Assembly (NCBI RefSeq): GCF_004343305.1
Contig: NZ_SMAF01000020.1
Span: 1 to 55,971 of the forward strand
Length of the DNA stretch: 55,971 bases
Reading direction: 5' to 3'
Source: Pseudofulvimonas gallinarii
GTDB lineage: Bacteria; Pseudomonadota; Gammaproteobacteria; Xanthomonadales; UBA2363
Part shown: positions 18,436 to 24,959 of the stretch, one piece after another
Layout: each line of letters starts with the position of its first letter
Numbering within the stretch: position 1 is the first letter of the stretch
The notes under the pieces: generated by a model
Told to the model about the DNA's origin: nothing
The model's database searches: none
The model's input: the letters and a program-made list of their open reading frames with translations, nothing else
Position numbers and translations under genes: made by a program

Positions 18436-19122
18436 ATGCGCATACTCGTCATCGAAGACAATCGCGACATCGCCGCCAACATCGGCGACTTCCTGGAAGA
18501 CCAGGGCAACGAAGTCGACTTCGCCGCCGATGGCATCAGCGGCCTGCACCTGGCGGTGAGCCAGGACTTCGACATCATCATCCTCGACCTGAACCTGCCG
18601 GGCCTCGATGGCCTGGAGGTGTGCAGGCGGCTGCGCCAGGACGCGCAGAAGAACACCCCGGTGCTGATGCTGACCGCGCGCGATGCCCTCGACCAGAAGC
18701 TGGCCGGTTTCGAATCCGGCGCCGACGATTACCTGGTCAAGCCGTTCGCACTGCAGGAACTGGGTGCGCGCCTGGCCGCCCTCGGTCGCCGCCAGCGAAA
18801 GCCGGAGTCGCGCGTCCTCAACGTCGCCGACCTGGAATACGACCTCGACACGCTGATCGTGCGCCGCGCCGGGCAGACGCTGACCGTCAATCCGACGGCG
18901 CTGAAGATCCTGCAGGTGCTGATGGAAGCCTCGCCGGCCGTCGTCACCCGCGGCGAAATCGAGACGCGCGTCTGGGGCGAGGAACTGCCCGACAGCGATT
19001 CGTTGCGCGTGCACATCCACAGCCTGCGCCAGGCCATCGACAAGCCGTTCGAAAAAGCCCTCATCCACACACGACATGGCATCGGCTACCGGATCGCGGA
19101 CACGGAAGCGGTTCAGGCATAG
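18436..19122 (+). CDS. OmpR-family response regulator
   Basis: This 228-residue protein has a receiver domain with phosphoacceptor Asp51 (IILDLNLPG), Lys102 (YLVKPF) and a C-terminal OmpR winged helix (about 130-225, with DSLRVHIHSLRQAIDKPFEKALIHTRHGIGYRI as its recognition helix and wing). It overlaps the following histidine kinase by 47 bases. It resembles QseB/PhoP-like regulators; the signal and targets are unknown. ATG 18436 begins with the canonical MRILVIEDN. Confidence 0.9.
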   Translation: MRILVIEDNRDIAANIGDFLEDQGNEVDFAADGISGLHLAVSQDFDIIILDLNLPGLDGLEVCRRLRQDAQKNTPVLMLTARDALDQKLAGFESGADDYLVKPFALQELGARLAALGRRQRKPESRVLNVADLEYDLDTLIVRRAGQTLTVNPTALKILQVLMEASPAVVTRGEIETRVWGEELPDSDSLRVHIHSLRQAIDKPFEKALIHTRHGIGYRIADTEAVQA

Positions 19123-20392
19123 GCTCCGCAGCCGGATCGTCATCGCCTTCGTCGTCTTCGGCACCCTGCTGACGACGGCGTTCGCGCTGGCCACGCTGTA
19201 CCTGCGTGACCGGCTTGAAAGCGAACTGATCAACGAAAGCCTGCAGAGCGAAGTCGACAGCTTCGTCGCCTTCAAGCGCGCGCATCCCGAACCCGGCGCC
19301 AACTACGAGTTCGACCGCTTCGTTGCCGGCATCTATGCCCGCCACCGCTTCGCGAACATCCCGCTGGAATGGCAGCACTTGGGCAGCGGCATCCACGACC
19401 TCGACGAGCGCCATGCCGACGGCAGCGTCCGCCACTACAAGCTGGCGGTGCGCGATGACGGCGACATCCGCGGATTCCTGCGCTACGACGTCACCCAGGA
19501 GGAACTGGGCAAGCAACAGATGATCGGCGCCCTCGCCGGTGCACTGGTGCTGTTCACCGGTGCGGCGCTGCTGATCGGACTGTGGCTGTCCGGCCGCGTG
19601 ATGAAACCGGTGACGGAGCTGGCGCGCCGCGTCGACGAATTCGCCGGCCGCACCGATCCGCCGAAACTGGCGACGCATTTCCCGGACGACGAGGTCGGCC
19701 AGCTGGCCGCCACGCTCGACGACTACGCGGCGCGGCTGACCGAACTGGTGCGGCGCGACCGCGAGTTCAACGCCGATGTCAGCCACGAACTGCGCACGCC
19801 CCTAGCGGTGATCAAGGGCGCCGCCGAACTGATCCTCGCCGGCGACCTGACGCCGAAGATGCGCGAGCGCGTGCAGCGCATCGAGCGTGCGTCCCGGCAG
19901 TGCACCGACCTGATCAGCGCCCTGCTCATGCTGTCACGCAACGAGCGCAACATTGGCGCCGGCGAACGTACCGACATCGCCAGGCTGTGCGCGCAGCTGA
20001 TCGAGGACAACCAGCCGACCATCGCCGGCAAGTCGATCCAGATCGTGCTCGAGGCGGATGCGCAGCCGCAGGTGCTGGCGCCGGAATCGGTGTTTGCCGT
20101 CGCGCTTGGCAACCTGATCAGCAATGCCTGCAAGTACACGCGCGAAGGGCACGTACGCGTGCGCGTGCTCGAGGATCGCGTCGAGGTGCATGACACCGGG
20201 CCCGGCCTCAGCGCCGAGGACGCCAAGCACGCCTTCGACCGCGGCTATCGCGGCAGCGCCGCCACCGGCACGGGTGGCGGCATCGGCCTGGCGATCGTCG
20301 GTCGGCTGAGCCAGCTCTACGGCTGGCGTGTCAGCCTGGAGCCGCTGGATCCGCATGGCGCCAAGGCGACCCTGGTGTTCGGGCGGCCCTGA
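19076..20392 (+). CDS. Membrane sensor histidine kinase (partner of the upstream regulator)
   Basis: This 438-residue protein has transmembrane helix 1 at about 19-43, a periplasmic domain of about 100 residues, transmembrane helix 2 at about 149-172, a HAMP linker, the phosphorylated His237 in FNADVSHELRTPLAV and a HATPase domain (NLISNACKYT...GTGGGIGLAIV). It overlaps the regulator gene, so the two form one unit. The start at 19076 lies inside the regulator gene; a later start would lose part of the basic N-terminus. The ligand is unknown. Confidence 0.87.
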   Translation: MASATGSRTRKRFRHRLRSRIVIAFVVFGTLLTTAFALATLYLRDRLESELINESLQSEVDSFVAFKRAHPEPGANYEFDRFVAGIYARHRFANIPLEWQHLGSGIHDLDERHADGSVRHYKLAVRDDGDIRGFLRYDVTQEELGKQQMIGALAGALVLFTGAALLIGLWLSGRVMKPVTELARRVDEFAGRTDPPKLATHFPDDEVGQLAATLDDYAARLTELVRRDREFNADVSHELRTPLAVIKGAAELILAGDLTPKMRERVQRIERASRQCTDLISALLMLSRNERNIGAGERTDIARLCAQLIEDNQPTIAGKSIQIVLEADAQPQVLAPESVFAVALGNLISNACKYTREGHVRVRVLEDRVEVHDTGPGLSAEDAKHAFDRGYRGSAATGTGGGIGLAIVGRLSQLYGWRVSLEPLDPHGAKATLVFGRP

Positions 20393-20542
20393 GGACCCAA
20401 CTGTCGACGGCCTGTGCCGTGCAGGCAATCGAGCATAGAAGGGCCGCCGGTGCCAGCAGCGGCGACCCTGTCAGCCGTTCGCCGCTGCGTGGCGCGGGCG
20501 CCAAGCCGGCGTCGGGCGGGCGCCCGCGACTGGCCGGGCGGC

Positions 20543-21457
20543 TCAGCGGTATTCGAGCCAGCCGGCAGGATCCGGCGTGCTGCCGTCGAACAGTCCGAAG
20601 AACAGTTGCTGGATGCGCGCCGTCAATGGCCCGGGCCTGCCGCTGCCGACCGCGCGACCGTCGACGCTGCGGATCGGCGTGATCTCCGCAGCCGTACCGC
20701 ACATGAAGATCTCGTCGGCCAGGTAAAGGTATTCGCGCGGCAGGTCGCGTTCGACGACGGCAATGCCGTTCGCCCGCGCCAGCGAGATGATGCTGTCACG
20801 GGTGATGCCGTTGAGCAGCGCCGCCGACACCGGCGTGGTGTGCAGCACGCCGTCGAATACGAGGAACAGGTTTTCGCCGGCGCCTTCGGACAGCAGGCCG
20901 GTGGAGGCCAGCGCGATGCCCTCGCCGAAGCCGAGGCGACGCGCCTCGCGTGCGATCAGCTGGCCGGAGAGGTAGTTGCCGCCTGCCTTTGCCCCGGTGG
21001 GAATCGTGTTCGGCGCCATGCGCTGCCAGCTCGACACGCAGGCGTCGATGCCCTGTTCCAGCACGCCGGGGCCGAGATAGGGACCCATGTTCCAGGCGGC
21101 GACCGCGACTTCGATCGGCGTCTGCGCGCTCAGGCCGAAGCCGCCGAGTCCACGCCAGGCGACCGGGCGCAGGTAGCCGCCGCGCAGTCCGTTGGCTTCC
21201 AGCACCTCGAAGCAGGCGCGGCGCAGGATGTCGGGTTCGACATCGATCTGCATCTCGTAGATCTTCGCCGAGGCGTACAGGCGGCGCAGGTGGTCGGTCA
21301 GGCGGAAAATGCAGACGCCGGACGGCGTCTCGTAGCTGCGGATGCCTTCGAACACCGACGAGCCGTAGTGCACCACATGCGACATCACGTGGATGTTCGC
21401 GTCCTGCCACGGCACGATGCCGCCGTTGAACCAGATCTTTTCCGGATAGCTGCCCAT
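20543..21457 (-). CDS. ilvE: Branched-chain amino-acid aminotransferase
   Basis: This 304-residue fold-type IV aminotransferase has PLP lysine Lys157 in PTGAKAGGNYL, the substrate loop HYGSSVFEGIR (30-40) and CGTAAEITPI near residue 260. It makes the last step of valine, leucine and isoleucine synthesis. ATG 21457 (MGSYPEKIWFNG) fits the family start; upstream sequence in frame is not protein-like. It is convergent with the kinase gene and 71 bases downstream of metF on the same strand. Complete. Confidence 0.93.
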   Translation of the reverse strand: MGSYPEKIWFNGGIVPWQDANIHVMSHVVHYGSSVFEGIRSYETPSGVCIFRLTDHLRRLYASAKIYEMQIDVEPDILRRACFEVLEANGLRGGYLRPVAWRGLGGFGLSAQTPIEVAVAAWNMGPYLGPGVLEQGIDACVSSWQRMAPNTIPTGAKAGGNYLSGQLIAREARRLGFGEGIALASTGLLSEGAGENLFLVFDGVLHTTPVSAALLNGITRDSIISLARANGIAVVERDLPREYLYLADEIFMCGTAAEITPIRSVDGRAVGSGRPGPLTARIQQLFFGLFDGSTPDPAGWLEYR

Positions 21458-21528
21458 GCCCTGCCTTCCAGCGATGTCGAAGCGGCCATTATGGCCGCCC
21501 GCGCGGGACGGCCACCACCGTTCACCGA

Positions 21529-22353
21529 CTACAGGCGCTCGACTACCGCCAGCGTCGGCTTCGCCAGGTTGAGCGTGTAGAAATGCAGGCCCGGCGCGCC
21601 GCCTTCGAGCAGGCGACGGCACAGGGCGGCGACCACATCGGCCCCCAGCTCGCGGACGGCGGCGACGTCATCGCCCAGTGCCGTCATCCGCTTGGCCAGC
21701 CAGCGCGGGATTTCCGCGCCGCACAGGTCGGAGAACCGGCGCAGCTGGGTGAAATTCGCGATCGGCATGATGCCGGGCACGATCGGGATGTCGATGTCCA
21801 TGCGGCGCGCTTCGTCGACGAAGCGGAAATAGGCGTCGGCGTTGTAGAAGTACTGCGTGATGGCGCCGTTGGCGCCGGCCTCGACCTTGATCTTCAGGGC
21901 GCGAAGGTCGGCGTGGGCGTCTTCAGCCTGTGGATGCACTTCCGGGTAGCAGCCGACTTCGATATGGAACCAGTCACCATGCTCGGCGCGGATGAACCCG
22001 ACCAGGTCGGAGGCGTAGCGGAAATCGCCACTATGGCCCATGCCCGAAGGCAGGTCACCACGCAGTGCGACGACGCGGCGGCAACCCATGTCGCGATAGC
22101 GCGCGACCAGTTCCGACAGCTCGGCGCGCGTGCCGCCGACGCATGAGACGTGCGGCGCGGCATCCAGTGAGTGCCGCTGGCGCAGGCCGGACACGGTTTC
22201 CGGCGTGTAGCTCAGCGTCGAGCCGCCGGCACCGAAGGTGACGCTGACGTAGTCGGGTTGGAGCGTGGCCAGGCGGCCGACGGTCTTGTCGAGCTGGGCG
22301 CGCTGCTCGTCGTTTTTCGGTGGATAGAATTCCAGCGAGATGGAAGGGTGCAT
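21529..22353 (-). CDS. metF: Methylenetetrahydrofolate reductase (NADH)
   Basis: This 274-residue enzyme begins MHPSISLEFYPPKNDEQRAQL, with the catalytic Glu in SLEFYPPK, and contains TFGAGGS and ALRGDLP, all standard for MetF. It reduces 5,10-methylene-THF to 5-methyl-THF for methionine synthesis. A start at 22395 would read through the palindromic element upstream, so ATG 22353 is preferred. Regulation by a methionine-pathway repressor is suggested by the inverted repeats at 22369-22387. Confidence 0.94.
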   Translation of the reverse strand: MHPSISLEFYPPKNDEQRAQLDKTVGRLATLQPDYVSVTFGAGGSTLSYTPETVSGLRQRHSLDAAPHVSCVGGTRAELSELVARYRDMGCRRVVALRGDLPSGMGHSGDFRYASDLVGFIRAEHGDWFHIEVGCYPEVHPQAEDAHADLRALKIKVEAGANGAITQYFYNADAYFRFVDEARRMDIDIPIVPGIMPIANFTQLRRFSDLCGAEIPRWLAKRMTALGDDVAAVRELGADVVAALCRRLLEGGAPGLHFYTLNLAKPTLAVVERL

Positions 22354-22368
22354 GCGGGGACAGTCCTT

Positions 22369-22387
22369 TATCGCTGTATCGCGATAC
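22369..22387 (-). promoter_or_regulatory. Overlapping inverted repeats upstream of metF (candidate operator)
   Basis: GTATCGCGATAC (22376-22387) is a perfect 12-base palindrome, and TATCGC-N6-GCGATA (22369-22386) is a second, overlapping perfect repeat. They sit 15-34 bases upstream of the metF start. ArsR-type and other methionine/SAH regulators use such repeats near metF and ahcY, but I cannot assign the factor. Confidence 0.5.
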
Positions 22388-22435
22388 AAGGACAAATCCT
22401 AGCATGCTGGCCGGCGATTGGCAGGCCCCGGCCGG

Positions 22436-22777
22436 TCAGCGTCCGGGGCGCGCCTTCGCCGCAGCGGTGATTCCGCGCAGTTTGCGCTTCCAGTGCCGCT
22501 TCTGCCGCGTCAATGCCAGCAGCAGCCAGCGACCGACCGGAAGTTTCGCTGCATGCCGGCCGACGACGAACAGGCCGGCGACCGGCATCGACCAGGTTTT
22601 CGCAGGCAACCGGGCCAGCAGAGCGCCGACCGTGAGGCCCGCCCCGACCACCAGCTTCGGCGGCAGCGAATGCGCCGCCGCCTGCAGCGCAGCCGCCGAT
22701 TCCCGCGCCTGTGCCAGGTGGTGATGGACGGCGCGTTCGCGCGCTTCCAGCTGGGCGAGTCGACCCTTGAGTTTCAT
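22436..22777 (-). CDS. YqjK-like small protein of the yqjDE operon
   Basis: This 113-residue protein starts MKLKGRLAQLEARERAVHHHL, an amphipathic helical N-terminus, followed by a weakly hydrophobic middle (about 48-85) and a very basic tail (TRQKRHWKRKLRG). Its ATG overlaps the yqjE-like stop (ATGA), and it holds the position of yqjK in the E. coli yqjDEK operon. Similarity is by position and composition, not clear sequence match. Function unknown. Confidence 0.65.
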   Translation of the reverse strand: MKLKGRLAQLEARERAVHHHLAQARESAAALQAAAHSLPPKLVVGAGLTVGALLARLPAKTWSMPVAGLFVVGRHAAKLPVGRWLLLALTRQKRHWKRKLRGITAAAKARPGR

Positions 22778-23238
22778 GCCTTGTCCTTCGCGAACATCGC
22801 CATGAATGCCGCACGCGTCTTCGGGAAGCCCAGTGATCGCGACCAGCGACTGATCAACAGGCCAAGGATCACCAGTACCACGACATGGGCGAGGAAGACG
22901 AGCGCAAGCGCCGCCGCTACCGGAAGCCCGGCGGCGATCAGCGCCGCGCCCAGCGCCACCGCCGCGGAGATCCATGTGAAGAACACAGCCAGCACGCCAA
23001 TGGCGGCGGCGATGCCGATGCGCACCACGTAGGCGCGGGCGACGCCCGCCTCGGCCTGGGCGAGGCGCAACCAGGCCAGCAGCGCGCGCGTACCGTGCGC
23101 CACGGTCTGCGCGGCGGCCTCGGCGACGACCTTGCCCCGCTCCAGCGCCTCGGAGGCGGGCGATGGACCGGACGAAGGCGCAGCGCCGCCCGGTGGCGGC
23201 GCCTGTGCATCCTCCGGCAGCGGATGTTCCGGCGTCAC
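22774..23238 (-). CDS. yqjE: YqjE-like membrane protein (phage holin superfamily III / DUF1469)
   Basis: This 154-residue protein has a Pro-rich N-terminus, an amphipathic helix, then two strong transmembrane helices (about 70-95 and 105-130: GIAAAIGVLAVFFTWISAAV and ALALVFLAHVVVLVILGLLI). This is the layout of the YqjE inner-membrane family. It follows the yqjD-like gene by 11 bases and is coupled to the next gene. In enterobacteria the operon is stress-induced and the proteins are membrane-linked; exact role unknown. Confidence 0.78.
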   Translation of the reverse strand: MTPEHPLPEDAQAPPPGGAAPSSGPSPASEALERGKVVAEAAAQTVAHGTRALLAWLRLAQAEAGVARAYVVRIGIAAAIGVLAVFFTWISAAVALGAALIAAGLPVAAALALVFLAHVVVLVILGLLISRWSRSLGFPKTRAAFMAMFAKDKA

Positions 23239-23249
23239 GCCGGGTGCTC

Positions 23250-23546
23250 TCAGCGACGCAGCAGTCGCGACAGCACGGCACCGGCGGCAAGCGCGATGCC
23301 AAACGCCGCCATCGGATTGCGACGGATCGCGTCACCGGCCTGGTCCCACAGGTCACGCGCGCCCCGGGCGGCGGCGGTACCGGCTTCGGACAGGTGCGCG
23401 GTCGCTTCGGAGGTGGCGTCGCGAAGGCTGGCGGCAGCCTGGCGCAGGCCGTCGGTGGCGGTCGCGGCGGCGTCCTTCAGATCGTCGACGGCTTCGTCGG
23501 CGGCGGAACGGGCGGTGTTGCGGACATTACTGGTGGTGGCGTTCAT
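23250..23546 (-). CDS. yqjD: YqjD/ElaB-family (DUF883) membrane-anchored protein
   Basis: This 98-residue protein has a long Ala-rich amphipathic helix (about 1-70) and the family's C-terminal end RRNPMAAFGIALAAGAVLSRLLRR, a single membrane anchor. ElaB/YqjD proteins bind ribosomes at the inner membrane in stationary phase. First gene of a three-gene minus-strand operon. A sigma-54-like element lies about 75 bases upstream (23621-23637). Confidence 0.85.
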   Translation of the reverse strand: MNATTSNVRNTARSAADEAVDDLKDAAATATDGLRQAAASLRDATSEATAHLSEAGTAAARGARDLWDQAGDAIRRNPMAAFGIALAAGAVLSRLLRR

Positions 23547-23620
23547 CAGTGGCTCCTCGATTCATAAAAGGAATCCGCGCATCCACTATGCAGGAAGGCG
23601 GAAGCGGCTGTCATCCGGCG

Positions 23621-23637
23621 CGCATGGGCCGTGCCGA
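23621..23637 (-). promoter_or_regulatory. Sigma-54-like -24/-12 element upstream of yqjD
   Basis: On the minus strand TCGGCACGGCCCATGCG has GG and GC separated by exactly ten bases and agrees with TTGGCACG-N4-TTGCA at most positions. It is weaker than the element at 24661. Start of yqjD is about 65 bases past the expected transcription start. Confidence 0.4.
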
Positions 23638-23681
23638 CGAGCCGGTGGGGTTTGCATCAGGGGTGTCGACCGCAGAGACAT

Positions 23682-23719
23682 GCGCGGCGCGGCGTCCACT
23701 GTGGACGACCGCGCCGCGC
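23682..23719 (-). terminator. Long GC-rich hairpin after the entericidin gene
   Basis: GCGCGGCGCGG pairs with CCGCGCCGCGC (11 bases), and inside it CGTCCAC pairs with GTGGACG around a single base, giving an 18-pair stem with one bulge. It lies 17 bases past the entericidin stop and has no T-run, so it may be a terminator needing help, an mRNA-protecting end, or a protein site for the nearby yqjD promoter. Confidence 0.45.
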
Positions 23720-23735
23720 GGCATGGCCGGGGCCA

Positions 23736-23897
23736 TCAATCGTGATCTTCGACCTTTTCCTGGATCTTCTCGCCGGCGCGTTCGATGTCCTGGCCTGCGC
23801 CATGCATCGTGTTGCAACCGGTGAGCTGCGGCAGCACGAACGCCAGGGCGACGGCGGCCAGGATGTAGCGCACGACAGTGTTTTCATTGCGGATCAT
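23736..23897 (-). CDS. Entericidin A/B-family small lipoprotein
   Basis: This 53-residue protein has a signal peptide with lipobox LTGC (Cys28) followed by NTMHGAGQDIERAGEKIQ, the entericidin signature. AAGGAG lies just upstream of ATG 23897. Entericidins are small stress- and stationary-phase-associated envelope lipoproteins; in E. coli the A/B pair was described as antidote and toxin. Only one copy is present here. It follows the Ala-rich lipoprotein gene by 35 bases on the same strand. Confidence 0.88.
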   Translation of the reverse strand: MIRNENTVVRYILAAVALAFVLPQLTGCNTMHGAGQDIERAGEKIQEKVEDHD

Positions 23898-23932
23898 GGT
23901 GGTTCTCCTTGGATGTCGGGCTTGTGTCGGGA

Positions 23933-24412
23933 TCAGCGGTTGCGGTCGGCCAGGCGCTCGGCGCGCTGCTGGGCATCGGCCAGTTCGGCCTTGGCGGCAC
24001 TTACGGCGGCGTCGCGGGCGGCATCGGCGCTGGCTTCGCAGGCGTCGTGGGCATCACCGGAGAGCACCTCGCAGCGCTCCATCGCCACCTTGTGGGTCGC
24101 ATCGGCTTCGGCGACCTTGCGATCGTGCGTGGCGTCGGCGGTTTCGCGCATGGCATCGGCCTCGGCTTCGGCGAGGTTGCCGTTGACGTCGCGGGCGTTC
24201 TCGTTCGCCCGGGCACGCGCCTCGGCAAGGTCCTCGGCGGCTTCGCGCTGCTTGCGCGCGGCGTCTTCGCGGGCGTCCTGGACTTCACGTGCCGCTTCCT
24301 GCCGCGCTTCGGCGACATCGCGGGCGTTCTTCTCCGGGCTGTCGGGGCCGCAGGCGGCCAGCGAGAAGGCGGCCGCGGTCATCAGGGTGATTCGGATCAG
24401 GGGGGTCGTCAT
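23933..24412 (-). CDS. Ala/Glu-rich coiled-coil lipoprotein
   Basis: This 159-residue protein has a signal peptide ending in a lipobox (LAAC, Cys21), then an almost unbroken charged helix of Ala, Glu, Asp and Arg (about 25-155) with two cysteines near residues 113 and 123. It is probably a periplasmic lipoprotein forming a long coiled coil. I know no defined family. It lies 41 bases after the DUF1328 gene and before the entericidin gene, so the three probably form one transcript. Confidence 0.75.
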   Translation of the reverse strand: MTTPLIRITLMTAAAFSLAACGPDSPEKNARDVAEARQEAAREVQDAREDAARKQREAAEDLAEARARANENARDVNGNLAEAEADAMRETADATHDRKVAEADATHKVAMERCEVLSGDAHDACEASADAARDAAVSAAKAELADAQQRAERLADRNR

Positions 24413-24453
24413 GTCGTCTCTCCGTCAGGTTGTGTCAGTCAGGCGCGACTTAC

Positions 24454-24618
24454 TTACCGTCGACGCAGGCCGCCGAAGACCAGCGACAGGATGAACAGGG
24501 CAAGGAAGACGAAGAACAGGATCTTCGCGATACCGGTGGCGGCACCGGCGATTCCACCGAAACCGAGGGCCGCGGCGATGAGGGCAATCACAAAAAATAC
24601 GATGGCGTAGTACAGCAT
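24454..24618 (-). CDS. DUF1328-family small membrane protein
   Basis: This 54-residue protein, [20 protein letters not shown]..., has two short hydrophobic helices separated by [14 protein letters not shown] and ends FGGLRRR, which is the DUF1328 (YtjA-like) pattern. ATG 24618 is preferred over 24624, as AAGGAG is then eight bases away. Function is unknown; relatives are linked to envelope stress. A near-consensus sigma-54 element lies upstream at 24661-24677. Confidence 0.9.
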   Translation of the reverse strand: MLYYAIVFFVIALIAAALGFGGIAGAATGIAKILFFVFLALFILSLVFGGLRRR

Positions 24619-24660
24619 GGACATTCTCCTTGTTCGCCGAGATCGGCGTGGCAGCGGTAG

Positions 24661-24677
24661 TGCATCCGTCGTGCCAA
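24661..24677 (-). promoter_or_regulatory. Strong sigma-54-like -24/-12 promoter of the DUF1328 cluster
   Basis: The minus strand reads TTGGCACGACGGATGCA against consensus TTGGCACG-N4-TTGCA, one mismatch, with GG and GC ten bases apart. The expected start site near 24651 gives a leader of about 33 bases to ATG 24618. Confidence 0.65.
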
Positions 24678-24689
24678 TCTGGAAATCGT

Positions 24690-24716
24690 GATGAATTCAA
24701 GGGATTCCGATTCATC
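24690..24716. repeat. Inverted repeat in the divergent regulatory region
   Basis: GATGAAT (24690-24696) is repeated inverted as ATTCATC (24710-24716) with 13 bases between. It lies just upstream of the minus-strand sigma-54 element and could be a second regulator site. Confidence 0.4.
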
Positions 24717-24767
24717 GACCACGAAGTCCGTGCAGCAGCCCGTGCATCGTGCATGGCGAATTGCAAG

Positions 24768-24783
24768 GCGCATTGCAATGCGC
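24768..24783. promoter_or_regulatory. Perfect 16-base palindrome, candidate enhancer site for the NtrC-type activator
   Basis: GCGCATTGCAATGCGC is a perfect palindrome, flanked by further TTGCAA and CAATGC copies. It lies about 90 bases upstream of the minus-strand -24 element and about 125 upstream of the plus-strand one, the usual distance for sigma-54 activator sites. The match to the activator encoded at 28782 is inference. Confidence 0.55.
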
Positions 24784-24905
24784 AATGCATGGGTCGCACG
24801 CGCATCCGTGAGCCGAGGCGCCCACGGCGGTTCAGCGGCTGCATTTCACGGGCGAGCGCAGGCCTGGGGCACTCTGTCTCCCGATGCGGGCCAGCACCGG
24901 GGATG

Positions 24906-24921
24906 TGGCACAGGCTATGCT
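24906..24921 (+). promoter_or_regulatory. Sigma-54-like -24/-12 promoter of the signalling operon
   Basis: TGGCACAGGCTATGCT has GG and GC separated by ten bases and differs from TGGCACR-N4-TTGCW at one position. The predicted start near 24932 gives a 28-base leader to the kinase ATG at 24960, which supports that start codon. Confidence 0.6.
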
Positions 24922-24959
24922 TCCCCTGTAACGGAACCCCGCCTGAACCGATCGATCCG

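Noticed and set aside
22354-22440. SAM or SAH riboswitch upstream of metF
   Set aside because: The leader before metF is too short and shows DNA-type palindromes, not the conserved junction elements of these riboswitches.
23611-23817. Minus-strand frame overlapping the entericidin gene
   Set aside because: It is in a different frame from the clear lipoprotein signal and entericidin motif at 23736-23897.
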